DNA of 64,000 nt from Diphasiastrum complanatum (lineage: Eukaryota; Streptophyta; Lycopodiopsida; Lycopodiales; Lycopodiaceae). The stretch covers positions 7,289,711 through 7,353,710 of the forward strand of contig CM055108.1 in the NCBI GenBank assembly GCA_029204225.1. The letters run 5' to 3'. Of this stretch, positions 23,485 through 35,500 are shown one piece after another. Position 1 is the first letter of the stretch, and every line of letters begins with the position of its first letter. The position numbers and the translations under genes were made by a program. Below the pieces are notes generated by a model. The model did no database searches. It saw nothing but the letters and a program-made list of their open reading frames with translations, and was not told where the DNA came from.

Positions 23485-25345
23485 GCTCGGACGAAGCAAA
23501 CCGCTAGGCTTACTAGTTTCGTTCAACCGTCCCGTCCCCAGACATCTGAACCCGTACGTCCGCAAGGACGCGGTAGACCTCGTCGTCCATGGTTGAGGGA
23601 CATTAGGGCCTTGCAGAGGAGCACCAAACTTTTGATCTCGAAAGCAGCCTTCTACCGAGCTGTGGGGGAGGTTACACAAGACATGACCACCCATCTGCCC
23701 TATGCAGTGAGGTGGAATATCACTGCATTGGAGGCCCTCCATACTGCATACGAGGACTTCCAGACAAAATTGTTTGAGGATTTGATGTTGTGCTCCATTC
23801 ATGGCAAGAGGGTGACATTGATGCCCAAGGACATGCTTCTTGTCATGAGGCTTCGAAACACCTGTGACAACATTTTTAAGTCTGGATTCACACAGAGGCA
23901 AGTTCCTCTTGAAAGGGGGCCTGTCCCACCCCGCAAAAAGAGAAAGCAAGCATAGCCCAGGCGTTCGCAACCCAAGTCTCCCAGCTCTTCACCCTCACCT
24001 CCTCCCATTAGAAAAGATCTGGCTAGTACGTCCGCAATTCCACTGGTTGAGAGTCCTCCCGTAACCCCTGATCTTCAACTGCACGATTCTCCTTCTATAC
24101 ATGAGGATGAGCTAAATACAGTGGTGGACATGATTGTTTATGATGTTGATGCAACTGATAAAGAGTTGCACATCAGACTTCCGAATGAACCTAAAGACAC
24201 ATTTTTTTATTCTAAGAGGTACATTGATTTTGGCCTGTATATAGCCAAGAAAATAGATGATCTCGAAGGGCAGTTTACGTTTTGTATAGACGATATTAAT
24301 TTTGCAATGCATATCAAAGACCCGCATTGTAGGGAGCTAAAAGAGAAGACCTCATATATCTCAGACACAATAGTTGAATCTGCTTGTGCATACTATGTAC
24401 ATAAATATACATATACAGTCACGAAGGAGATTTTTGTTGTATCTCCATTTTTTGGGCATTTGTTGAATAAAGAGAAGAAAGAGAAGAAAGCCAGAACGCT
24501 CTTTAGGTACACTAGCAAAGAGGCATCAATGTTCATCATCCCATACTATTCAAAGTAAGATAGTTTCTTCTTGTAATATCTGTTTTCTGTAAGATTTGTC
24601 TTTTGGAAACTCTTATAGATTCTAGTAATTCATTGTTTGTCTCTTTCTGGTAGCAAACATTGGAGTGTGCACGTCATATCCATGAAAGTGGATTCGACTG
24701 GAAGCTGCACACCTGTGTGCATGACAATGAATTCTTTGCATGCCACCCATTCCATGATTAAATCCATGTACAAAAGGATGGTGGAGCTATTGCCCAGGCC
24801 GGATGGGCTGGTTGTAAATACCAACATAGAGGCTGTTGATGCAAAGGTAAAAAGAATCTTTTTACGTATTTTATTTGCATGATGGCATGTAGTTTAGAAT
24901 TATAATGAATTATAATTTAACAATTTTTCGCTGTGATTTCTCAGTCTTTGCAACAAGATGATGCTTTCAGCTGCGGATGGTATTCAATCTGGAATGTTAA
25001 ATCATTCTTGGATTGGTATATGGTGCAACCTCCAGATGCTAGTATCCGTGAGGTATTTTTTTCAATGTTCAAGTATCCTGATGATATATTGTTAACTTTG
25101 TGAATTTAAATATTTTAAAACATTGGCTAATACATACATACACTCGATATTTTTTTTTGCAGTTCCAATAACCTGAGATATCAACAAATGCGATTCATCA
25201 GTATCGACATGAAATGTTGGAAATTTTACTATCGTGTGCAAGGCCCTACAAGCATGAAGGTGCCTCAGATGAACCTGCCAGGGGATCCGTGGATGAGGTT
25301 ACAATGCTCGAGGATATGCCTCAGGCACCTTTGATTGAAATGTAA
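23485..25345 (+). pseudogene. Gene C of block X: histone H3-like domain joined to Ulp1/C48 cysteine protease
   Basis: The N-terminal part is a histone H3. An intact tail tip, ARTKQTAR (from 23485), is followed by a short Pro/Arg-rich tail, then DIRALQRSTKLLI (alpha-N and start of alpha-1), FYRAVGEVTQDM, loop 1 THLPYAVRW, alpha-2 ALEALHTAYEDFQTKLFEDL, then MLCSIHGKRVTLMPKDM (H3 consensus LCAIHAKRVTIMPKDI). Loop 1 is about four residues longer than in canonical H3 and contains RW, as in plant CENH3. A basic PPRKKRK stretch ends at a TAG (23953). The same frame continues through a Ser/Pro linker to a Ulp1-type domain with introns: exon to 24554, then 24654-24846, 24945-25052 and 25163-25345. It holds HWSV (catalytic His), MTMNS (Asn where Asp is usual) and QQDDAFSCGWY (Gln and Cys). 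A TAA at 25169 breaks or ends the last exon. The true start codon is unclear: the frame is open back to 23134, and an acceptor-like ATTCAG precedes ARTKQTAR exactly. Confidence 0.75.
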
Positions 25346-25837
25346 TTGTTGTCACATAAGTTCCGACAGACACATAGAAATATATCATCACATGATGATC
25401 CATAGAACAATAGATAGGCAAATAGAAAGTGGGCTATTACTGAATGCCACAAATATATTATATCGATTTCAAAAACAATGTACATTTTTCAAAATACTAA
25501 ATACAAATTGTTCGATGAAATCTTGAAGTCATTTGAGACTTCTTTGTATTTTTTTTTTTGAAAAAGTACATTGATGTTGCTCGTCTATCATCCCAATGTT
25601 TATGCAGTTTCAACAATTTCTACGCTTCTATTTAAGTCCTTGCACTTTATGCAACTTTCTTGTCTTGGTCTTACCTGTACATCAAAGAAACTTGTTAAAC
25701 AATATCAACATTGAGATTATGTCAAATGAAATATTGCAATACCGAAAACACTGAAACAAGTTTAAATAAAATCACTGAAAGTCATTTCAAATGTGTACTG
25801 AAATAAATACACATACACCTACCAATCTCTCGTTGAC
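25346..25837. other. No gene seen between convergent genes C and D
   Basis: AT-rich sequence without conserved frames, probably the 3' UTRs of genes C (+) and D (-). Confidence 0.4.
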
Positions 25838-26999
25838 TCAAAAACAGAAGTGTTTAGGAATATCATATTGCAGCAATGTAAGCTCTGATCGAATGTGATC
25901 GAGTGTCCAATCTTCTTCCACCTCAATTATTGTAAGAGTAGAATTATTTCTCCTCACTTGAATTTCTATTTGATCTTGATGATTCACTATAAAATCCTGA
26001 TCCAATGCTTTCCATCCATTGCCAACTTTGGACCATCTTCTATAATAAAATCTTAAAGAAAGCACTTGTTTTTCTATAAGATATCTAAATTTCATTGACG
26101 ATCTATTAACTATGCACTCGATATTGCCATTACTCTTTTTATCCCAATGATCATCAAGGAGGCTTGATAACGTATTGTCTGTTAAATCACTACAAATAAA
26201 CATTGTCACTGTTTTACGAATATTACATTCAACAAAAATTGCAATAGGAAAAAACCAGTGCAATCTATTGTTTTTTGAACCTGTGCTACATTTCATACAG
26301 TTTTGAATGTCCATAGGAAACCTTGATCAGAAGCTCTCTGCTATGGTGGAATCTGGACGAATCCATTCTTCGCTTGAGAAAGAGGGTAATGATATCGCCT
26401 CTAATTTTCCACCTAAACTGGATGGTGTGTAAAATGGATCATAGAAGAAAATATAGGAATCCAAAAGTGATCTCATGGAGCGGTTCTTGTACTGCAGAAG
26501 ACCAATATCAGAATGAATAACGTCCATGATGCCGACAAGGGATTGTATAGGTTGCCATTCGATTATGCTTGATGGATACAAATCTGCACAAATCCATAAA
26601 ATTATATGTCATTTAAATACTCAGATACACGTCTAAATGATTAATACAAAGCTCAAAGCAAAAAATTCTCCAAAACTTACAATTGCATTTGAGTCTGTCA
26701 TTTGAACTTACGCCTTCCACTCTAATTTCCTTATGCATGTAGACATGTTGAATCAAGACCTCTGAAATGGATCGACCACCGGGTGAAACTTTGAAGTCTA
26801 AAATTCTACCTTTCCAAAAATTCCTATAATCCATATTTGATTTTCTCTTTTTACCAAAAATACCTCTTGATGAGGGATGCATGAGAACCCAGTGAAATTT
26901 TCTATAGATACGTGGTATCCAAGAGCCATCAGAGTCTTTTTCATTACAAGCAGAAATTGAGACAATATTGCTTCGTGGTCTACGGCTTCCGAAAGCCAT
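25838..26999 (-). pseudogene. Gene D of block X: unknown protein, at least two exons
   Basis: The gene starts at an ATG at 26999 (MAFGSRRPRSNIVSIS). Exon 1 (26681-26999) encodes a basic region with GSWIPRIYRKFHWVLMHPSS and ends at a GTAAGT donor. Exon 2 starts at 26583 after a TTTGTGCAG acceptor, and the split Tyr codon joins in frame (YPSSIIEWQPIQSLVGIMDV, LLDSYIFFYDPFYTPSSLGG). The frame then closes near 26327. A further open piece (25838-26314, containing LRFYYRRWSKVGNGWKALDQ and IIEVEEDWTLDHIRSEL) follows in another frame, through an unresolved intron or an indel. I do not recognise the family. It converges on gene C. Confidence 0.45.
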
Positions 27000-27389
27000 T
27001 GCAAAGCTAAAAGAAGATGAATAACAGAGTCTGAAACAAAATGTAGTTGAATCAGTATGAAAATAAACAACCAAATTTGTAATAAATGTTGGCGGTCTTT
27101 CGTAAATCATATATGTTACTCTAACTACGATTAGATCAAAATAGACTTACTTTAACCACAAGTGTTATGTCCCGGGCACTCAATAAACTCATGGGCAGCA
27201 ATTACGGTCCAATCACAAGTCAGGACCCTGCCTGGCGGGAGTTTTGAATTGTCTAAAAATATGACCGGAAAGTTCCAAAAAAGAAATCGACTGGCAACAA
27301 CGTTACGGTCTTTTACAGGTGTAAATATATAACTGGGCCAAGTGTATGTCGATTAGTTAAAAAGTCAAAAACAGCATCTTGACAAAAGG
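27000..27389. other. Right edge of block X, no gene seen
   Basis: This is the putative promoter side of gene D and the junction with Copia-1. I found no inverted terminal repeat against the left edge near 14181. A TGTTATGTCC motif at about 27167 also occurs near 3080. Confidence 0.3.
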
Positions 27390-29397
27390 CCCTTTTGGTG
27401 CTCAAAACTCCTCTAATGAGAAAAGGCAAAGCCCATGTAGCTGACTTGTCCGACTCGTCCGACATATTGAGCTTTGAGGTTCCTCAGTCGATTATTCCTA
27501 TTGAAGGTCCAAGCTCATCTACTTTTGACGAACAACATATTAATGGCAAAGTCGAAGATGATGATGTTGTGGTTCAACAACTATTGCATGATGAAAATGA
27601 TCAACTTCTTCTATTCTCCAGAAGATCATCAAAAACTAGTGACCACCTCTATTAGGTGTATCAATGAGTCTACAGCCTACCTTGTTCAGGAGCCGACGAT
27701 TGTCGAAGAGGCACTCAGTCAGACCGATTCCGATCTCTGGAAATAAGCTATGGAGAAAGAGTATTCATCTCTTATCAAGAACCAGACATGGAAAATTGTC
27801 GAATTACTTGTCTAGCAGAAACATAGTTGATTGCAAATGGATTTTCAAAGTCAAGTACAAAATGGACGGAAGCATCGACAGAAGAAAATCCCGACTTGTC
27901 ACCATAGGATTTTCTCAGGTATACAACGTCGATTACATTGAGACCTTCAGTCCAATAGTCAAGCATTCTTCTATTCGACTTTTATTATCGTTTGTTGTTG
28001 CAGCAGATTTGAAAATACATCAAATGGATGTACAGACAACATATCTCCATGGAGTTATCAAATAAGACATTTACATGATGCAACCCGAAGGTTATATTAT
28101 CGAAGGTAAACACAATCATGTGTGTAAACTCCATACAACACTTTATGGCTTGAAACAATCTACTCGAGCATGATTTCAAAGGATCAATACTTTCCTTATT
28201 GATCATGGCTGTACACAAGCTCTTCAGATTCGAATGTTTACTTTAAGACAGTGTAGCAGTCTTTTATCATTATTACTTTATATGTGGATGACACATTGCT
28301 CTTTGACAACAATATCGATCTGATAAAAGAAGGCAAGACAATGCTATCTTCCGAATTCGACATGACCGATCTGAGTGAAGCTCATTTCTGCCTTGGTATT
28401 CAAATCCAAAGAGAGAGAAATTTAAAATTGAACTACATTACTCTGCAGAGGTACATCTACAATATGTTAGTCAACTATAATCTGGTTAATTGAAAGTTAG
28501 CTTTCTCACCAATGGAACCAGGTCTTAAATTGTCGAAGGACCAATGTCCTCGAACAATCAAAGAGAAGGAGCAGATGCGTGAGTATTCTTATCATTTGAT
28601 AATAGGATCTATGATGTATGCAATGATCTATACTAGGCCAGACATGATCCATTTGTCCTTTTCTGGACTTTCAACCACTTCCTCAAAAATCTGTGGTTTG
28701 CCATTGAATCCGCAGAACTCTTCTGTGTGGAAGCTGAGCTGCCTGGCACATATCTTGCTGGCGCTCTTCATGGTCTTGTCGACCTTTTGGGAGATCCAGT
28801 CAGCTCCCTAAGTCAGTTCATGACTAACCTAGTATAACACATTGGAAGGCTCTTATCAGAGTCATGAGGTGGATTTGTTATGGATCAGTTGACAACAACA
28901 AACGCAATTTACTCAATGGTTACACAGATGCAAGTTGGGCAGGAGATGTAGACCCTCGTAAATCCACTTCTAGATTTACATTCTTCCTCAACAATGGTCT
29001 AATTTTCTGGAAAAGTCGAAAGTAATCTTTGATAGCTCTATCTTCTATAGAATCAGAGTACATCACAGCCTCACAAGCTACAAAAGAAGCAATTCGGTTG
29101 AGAAACTTACTTTCAGATATCGATCTGAACCAATATGCTCTGACATTATTATTTTGTGATAATCAAAGTGCCATCGCCTTGTCAGCCAACCCTAGATTTC
29201 ATTCTAGGAGTAAGCACATTGAACTCAAGTATCACTATGTCAAAAGCAAAGTTCTTGACAAAGAGGTCAGATTGCAGTATTGTCGAACACAAGATATGAC
29301 AGCAACTATTTTTACCAAATCATTAAGCTTGGATGCACACAGAAAGTTTTGTGCAGAACTAAGTTTAAAGGTCAAGGCATTCATGGATTCAGATTAA
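27390..29397 (+). pseudogene. Copia-1 pol remnant: linker, reverse transcriptase, RNase H
   Basis: The sequence resumes after where integrase would end, with a Ser/Pro linker (DSSDILSFEVPQSIIPIEGP). RT pieces run from DCKWIFKVKYKMDGSIDR, which matches the usual CKWVFKIKxxxDGSI, and IHQMDVQTTYLHGVIK to the catalytic YVDDTLLFDNN (near 28275-28305). RNase H follows, with IALSSIESEYITASQATKEA and SRSKHIELKYHYVKSK, ending at 29397. Frameshifts near 27760, 28070 and 28250 and several stops make it inactive. Integrase is absent because of the block X event. Confidence 0.8.
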
Positions 29398-29404
29398 GGG
29401 GGAG
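29394..29404 (+). other. Polypurine tract of Copia-1
   Basis: TAAGGGGGAG sits between the pol stop and the TGTTGG start of the 3' LTR, the standard position for plus-strand priming. Confidence 0.85.
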
Positions 29405-30435
29405 TGTTGGATTATTCTCCTACTAATCGACTAATCGACTTTTTAATCTTCATCCAACTTTTATCCAGACCTGCAGATTTCTACGTGTTTTTACACAGTC
29501 TGCATAACTATGTGAAAATGGTTCAATGTCGGTCTTTTGGGATTTTCGTCTTTCGGATTTTTCTCTCACTTCGACTTTTTTGCAAAATGCCAGATGTCTC
29601 AAATGCTAAGAAAAAGACGTTAGCGAAGACCTTTGCATTTTTCGCATGATAGTTTACGTTCATTTTAGCAGAGTGACAGTTTACGTTCAAATCTGCCAAA
29701 AGACTGTTTACGACCAAAGCCACCAACTTGCATTAATTAATCAACAAGTAATTTCTAAGAAGTCCTAATTGGATGGATGCCAGCACATCACAGCCAACTG
29801 GATGACGCATTTTGACGACCTAATTGCTTAGTATAAACAGCTATTCATATTCCTACATCTCAAGTGAAGATCAATCATCAAGTATTGAATATTTAGCATT
29901 CTCTCAAGCCTGCGAGCTTGGACACTCCTGAGCATTCTAGCTCACTTCTTTAGAGTTGATTAGAGATTCCTATTGTGCTTATTACTACTTATGAATAGTT
30001 GCGCTTAATTCAAACTTATATTTAATCACTCAGAGATAGCTTAGAGTACGCGGCTTTGATTTACAAACTTGTTGTACTTATTCACATCTGTTTTGTTTTC
30101 ATACTGAATCAATACTATCTTCTTATTGCATTCAAGTTTGTCTCAAAATATATGCATTTATGTAGTTCTTTGCGACTGATTATTTGTCTGATAAGTCAAT
30201 GCTTAATGTTTGGCTACGTAATCACTGTAGTACTAATAATTTCAAAGTTAGTTACTATAAGATCGAACGTGATTTCTATCCCTATTGTTTTGTTTGAAAT
30301 TGATAGGCGTAGTCATGCATAGAGAAAGAGAAAGATAGTTTATTCCGTTGCGTACGATAAGTTTTAATTCTTGTCGTTCGAATTCTTTTTATTCAATCCT
30401 ATTTGACCTATCTTCTCACACACCTCTTTCCAACA
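29405..30435 (+). repeat. Copia-1 3' LTR, complete
   Basis: This 1,031-bp LTR runs from TGTTGG to CCAACA (perfect 6-bp terminal inversion). Its last 138 bp match the truncated 5' LTR at 13004-13142. Confidence 0.9.
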
Positions 30436-30886
30436 TATCAAAACAAATTAGGTTTATAAACTTGATCAATTCTAATTTCACACATTACTTGTTGGATTTG
30501 GCCGATTTTTTATGCATTAGAAAAGCCTAAGTGGTGGCTACAAGATTGCATATCAAGTTTTAGGCAATTGCATGTAAAATTTGAAATATCCAATTTTTTG
30601 TGATTTTGTCAAAACCCTGACTTTGATTGGAGATCTAGATTGTGAGGTTACTAAACTTCATTTGAGTGTGTTTCAATCTTAGGAAGTGGCAAGAGTCATT
30701 AGATTGAGGATAGATCATAGGTGATCAAGTTCACCATTCTACGTGTTGATTTGCTAGATATAAGTGCTAGAAGAGAATTGAGAGGTTCCATAGCTTTGTG
30801 ATTTTTTTTTGAAAACATTTGTTGTTTTTCAAAAGAGTGCTTTGTGCATTGGAATAGGTTGAAAGAGAGGATCAGGTCATTGCTAC
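30436..30886. other. No gene seen; possible LTR/leader of a gag fragment
   Basis: AT-rich sequence ahead of the short Copia gag start at 30887, possibly its leader. Confidence 0.3.
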
Positions 30887-31000
30887 ATGGCTACATCAAG
30901 TGGATTCATGTTGGAAGGCAATGATAGACATATCTCAGGCAACTATTCATTGTGGGAAGTGAGGATGGAATCAGTTCGTGAGATGTTGATCCTGTGGTTG
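30887..31000 (+). pseudogene. Short 5' fragment of a Copia gag
   Basis: The frame starts MATSSGFMLEGNDRHISGNY and continues SLWEVRMESV, the opening of a Copia gag (DUF4219-like, with the conserved Tyr-x-x-Trp). It stops matching after about 35 codons and runs into unrelated sequence containing an A-rich tract at 31048-31060. Confidence 0.5.
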
Positions 31001-31822
31001 CTGAGCAGCTTCCATGTCCTGGGGACTGGAACTCCCCACTCCTCCCCCCACCCAAAAAAAAAAAAACTTGTGCATGTGGTGATGTCGGTGGCGTTGGCGT
31101 GGTAATCAGTGTGGGTGGGGTGGTGGCTTTGTCTGGTTGAGCAGCAAGTTGTGATGTTGTCATATCTGGGGTTGCTATAGACGTCATTGCCCCATCACCC
31201 TCATCGATGACATGTGAGGGTGACGAGTGTTGTTGTGAGGCTGTGGATGAGCTTCCATCATCAAAAGTGGGACCATGTGAGACTGATCCTGTCGGTGATG
31301 TGCTCCTAGCCTGAAGCTTTCTTTGCGTCCTTTGTTGCCTTGTGTCTGGCAACTAGGCCTTGGAGGTATCAGCCTCTTTGAGCTTCGGCGGTTGCTTGTG
31401 GGTTTGGTTATGGGCTTCTTTGCTTTTGTACCAGAGGGAGAATGCTGGTGTTGACTCTTTTAGGCTGAGAACCTGATGGTGAAGTAGCCCGTGATCGTGC
31501 ATGCTTGGACTTGTTTGACTCAATGAGAATGTCCCATGCCTTGTCCGCAAGCTGCAAGTGTTGTTGAAGCTTTGGCCCGTTCTATACTTGGTGAATAGTG
31601 ATATCTGTCATAAGATATCCTAGTACTGTTATCGGCTACTTGTTCTTAAGACACTCATGAAGGCAGTTCGAAACAAACTGTGCCCAATCATAGAGGTTCT
31701 GGGCATGCAGTCGTGAATCTGCCATCATGTGAAATAGGGACATGGGTACCCTCTGCAACTTGGTTCTTGGTCGTTGTGTGCACTTTGTCAAGTATGCACA
31801 TGCCGCTTATAGTTGTGGGTCA

Positions 31823-32559
31823 TGTTGAATTTCACACGTGTGGACTGCCCACTACATGTACTTGTGATCTCCTAAGGTGTGTAGATGCACCAAGATCAAG
31901 ACTAGATTGAGATTCAAGATCAATCTTGAATCCTATGGCAAAAACACACTACTACATGCATTCAATCACTTCCAACTCTCACTCACACGTGTGGGAAGTA
32001 TTCAAAAAATAATCTAAGTAAAAACAAGTTGCTCTCCTCGGGTAGAGAGAGAAAATGCATCATGAGCTCTCGGGTAGAGAGAGAAAGCTAGAAATCCAAT
32101 AACTCACAAAATCCATGAAATCACCAAATCAATTAGCTTCAAAATGAGGAGTACAATGATACTAGTAGGTCCACGAGCTATCACTATGCTTAACTATAAT
32201 TGGACCATATCTTGTCACCTCTTGATCCTATTGGATCATTGATCCATGCACCTCTTAATTCTATTGGACTATATTCAAGCACACCTCAATTTCCTATTGG
32301 ACCTCACAAGGTTCCACCTCTAAATCCTATTGGACCTCTTGGAATTCATCAAACAAAAACTTTACACTTGTCTACACTCTAATTGGCAAGTGTTTAGCCT
32401 CTTACTCTATTTTGGCTCAATAGTGGCATTACAAGTGGAAATGCATAATTTGCCATCTATGTCGAATTTATTCCTATCAACATCCTACACCTAGATGCTT
32501 GATGTAAAAAACATAAGACCCCTATATCTAACATAGATAATCTTTTTCAATTCTTCACA
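31823..32559 (-). repeat. Copia-3 3' LTR (left copy)
   Basis: A 737-bp LTR starting TGTTGAATTTCACACG, next to a purine tract (GGAGGAGTG on the minus strand). Confidence 0.95.
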
Positions 32560-32577
32560 CTCCTCCTAAAAAATTAT

Positions 32578-35500
32578 CTATGAAGATTTGAGCATTGATT
32601 TTGATATAACTCCAAGATTAGATCTATGCTTGATGAAAGCACTTTTGCTCAAAGGCTTGGTGAGTAGATCGGCAATACAAGAGGATGAGTTGACATGCTC
32701 CAAATAGATTTCTCCTCCAATAAGCTTTTCTCTCACAAAATGGTGTGCCACTTCTGTGTGCTTGCTTCTTTCATGAAATATGGGATTATTGGCAAGAGCT
32801 TGGGCCGAGATGTTATCACACTTGATCATTGGTAGATCATCCTCCTTGATGCAGTTTAGTTTAATTAATAACTTCTTGATCCAAAGCACTTCTTTGGTAG
32901 TTGTAGTGAGTGCTTTGTACTCGGCCTCACATGAAGAGAGAGATATAGTATCTTGCTTTTTGGAAAGCCAAGATATTAGATTGCCTCCAAGAAAGATAGT
33001 GTATGCACTAATAGACTTTCGATCCATCTTGTCACTTGCAAAGTCCGAATCCGAGTAGCCAATAATGGATAGATCTTCACATTTATAGAGTAGACCATAA
33101 TCACAAGATGAAGATACATATCTTAGAATCCTCTTGGCTATCTTCCAATGATGGATCTTAGGATCTTGCATAAATTTACTCAATCTGTGCACACAAAAAC
33201 TAAGATCGGGCCTAGTAATGGTAAGCCAAATCAAGGAGCCTACAAGACTCCTAAAAAGTGTGATGTCCTCAAAGGATCTTTCATCACCTTTATTAGGATC
33301 TTTTACAATTTGCTCCATTGGAGTATCTATGCTCTTAGAATTTTCCATATGGAATTTTTTCAACATAGAGTGAGCATATCTAGATTGGCATATAAAGACA
33401 TGATTTTCATAAAAATCAATTTCTAGGCCTAGGATGTAATGTATCTCTCCTAGATCTTGCATTTTAAACTCACATCCAAGTGCTAGCTTGGTTTCATCAA
33501 CTAGCTTGATACAACTTCCACAAACAATAATGTCATCAACATAAATTAGAAGAATAACAATATTGCTATCAACAAACTTTAGATACATGGAAGGATCATA
33601 GTCACTAAGAGTAAATCCTAGTGAGATAAGAAAAGAGTTAAGTCTTGAATACCATGATCTTGGTGCTTGCTTGAGTCCATAAAGACTTTTGAAGAGCAAG
33701 CACACTTTGGACTCATCCTTGATGAATCCTTGAGGTTGTTCCATATAGATCTCCTCCTCAAGATAACCATTTAGAAAAGCATTGGATACATCTAATTGGA
33801 ACACCTTCCACTTGAAAAAACAAGCAAGAGAAATAAGAATTCTTATTGTCACCATCTTTGCAACGGGTGCAAAGGTCTCCTCATAATCAAGACCATGGAT
33901 TTGAGCAAATCCTTTGGCACATAATCTTGCTTTATGCTGGTTGATGGTGCCATCATGATTGAACTTGATCCGAAATACCCACTTGCAACCAATCACATTC
34001 TTGTTGGATGGAGGATCCACAAGCTACCAAGTATTGTTGGTGATCAATGCATCATACTCTTGCTTCATGACATCATACCACTCCTTGGTATTGAGTGCCT
34101 CTTGTACATTCTTTGGCTCTTCATGAGAGACATAAAAAACATAATTAGTGGAATCAAGATCCACTTGTTTGCCTTTGTCAACATATGAGAGCCTCTTAGG
34201 CTCGGATCTATCTCTCATGGATCTTCTTGGTGAAAAAATCCGAGGAGAGTCTTCTTCAAATCTCGACCCCATCACATCATGATTGTCTTCAAAATCAATA
34301 ATTGATGATGCATCCATAGATTTCTTGATCTTGGCCTCTTCAAATGATGAGTGTTGATCTTCATGAAAGACAACATCTCTACTTTCAATAACTTGAGAAG
34401 TAGAGAGTATAAAGACTCTATAGGCCTTCTTGGTGGATGAGTATCCAACCATGATCCCTTTGCATGCACTAGGATCTTCCTTCTTCCTTGTTTCCAAGGG
34501 AATATGGACAAAGCATAAGCATCCAAAAACTCTAAGGTGATTAACCTTAGGCTTCTTCAAAAATAAGATTTCATATGGTGACCTTCCTCCAAGAGCTATA
34601 TGTGGGAGCCTATTGCAAAGATAATTTGCACAATTAATGGCTTCTCCCCAAAAATCTTTGGGCAAAGATGCCTCAATTCTCATAGATTTTGCACATTCAC
34701 ATAGAGATCTATTCTTTCTCTCGGCCACTCCATTTTGAGATGGAGAGTAGGCACAAGAAAACTCTCTTTTAATGCCTTCAAGCTCACAAAAATCTTGAAA
34801 TTTATTGGAGATATATTCACCACCTCCATCACTTCTAAGAGCTTTAATTTTGAATGAGAATTGCTTCTCTACATAAGCTTTGAAAATAAGGAAATAATCA
34901 AACACCATAGATTTTGAAGCAAGAAGATATATCCAAGTGAATCTTGTGTAATCATCAATGCAAGTAACAAAACAAGTGGCTCCTCCCTTGCTTGTAGTTG
35001 ATGAGAAATGCACATCCGAGTGGATTAACTCCAAAGGATGCTTGCTTTTGATAGAAGATCTTGTAAATGGCTTTTTGTGAGATTTAGCAATAGCACAAGC
35101 CTCACAAGGCTTGATCTTCTTGGAGAATGACTTTGGCAAGCCAATAGCTTTGGATTCTTTGATCATAGAGAGCATGGATTTGTAGTTGGGATGTCCCAAC
35201 CTCCTATGCCATAATTCCTCCATAGAGAGCTTTTTCACAAGAGCAACATTACAAGCATTCACATACTCATTTGGATCTAGTTTATAGATGCCACCAAATC
35301 TAGATCCTAATGCAAGTATCTCATCATTCTTCTTGATAGTGCAAGTATCAACATTGAATTTTACATCAAGGCCATTATCAAGCAATTGGCCAACACTAAT
35401 AAGATTCTTGGTAAGCTTAGGTACATAAAGAACTCTAGAGAGAGAAAGAAATTTAGAGGATGCAAGCTTCAAGGGAATGTTCCCTATGCCTTCAATAGGA

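Larger units (their letters stand above)
14181..27389. mobile_element. Block X: four-gene non-retroviral cassette inserted in Copia-1 (boundaries approximate)
   Basis: Copia-1 homology ends near 14180 and resumes near 27390 after its integrase region. The 13.2 kb between contains the young Copia-2 (17795-22869) and about 8.1 kb of other sequence with four intron-containing genes arranged A> <B C> <D. None is a retroelement protein, and one carries a Ulp1-type protease, which is known cargo of several plant DNA transposons (for example some Mutator-like and CACTA elements). I could not find terminal inverted repeats or a target duplication. The loss of Copia-1 integrase means a deletion accompanied or followed the insertion. 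Calling X a single mobile element is inference. Confidence 0.5.

Noticed and set aside
23485-23955. An ordinary host histone H3 gene that happens to lie here
   Set aside because: The fold is far more diverged than any canonical H3, loop 1 is lengthened, and the same frame runs on into a protease domain after one stop. It is embedded in a block of mobile-element character.
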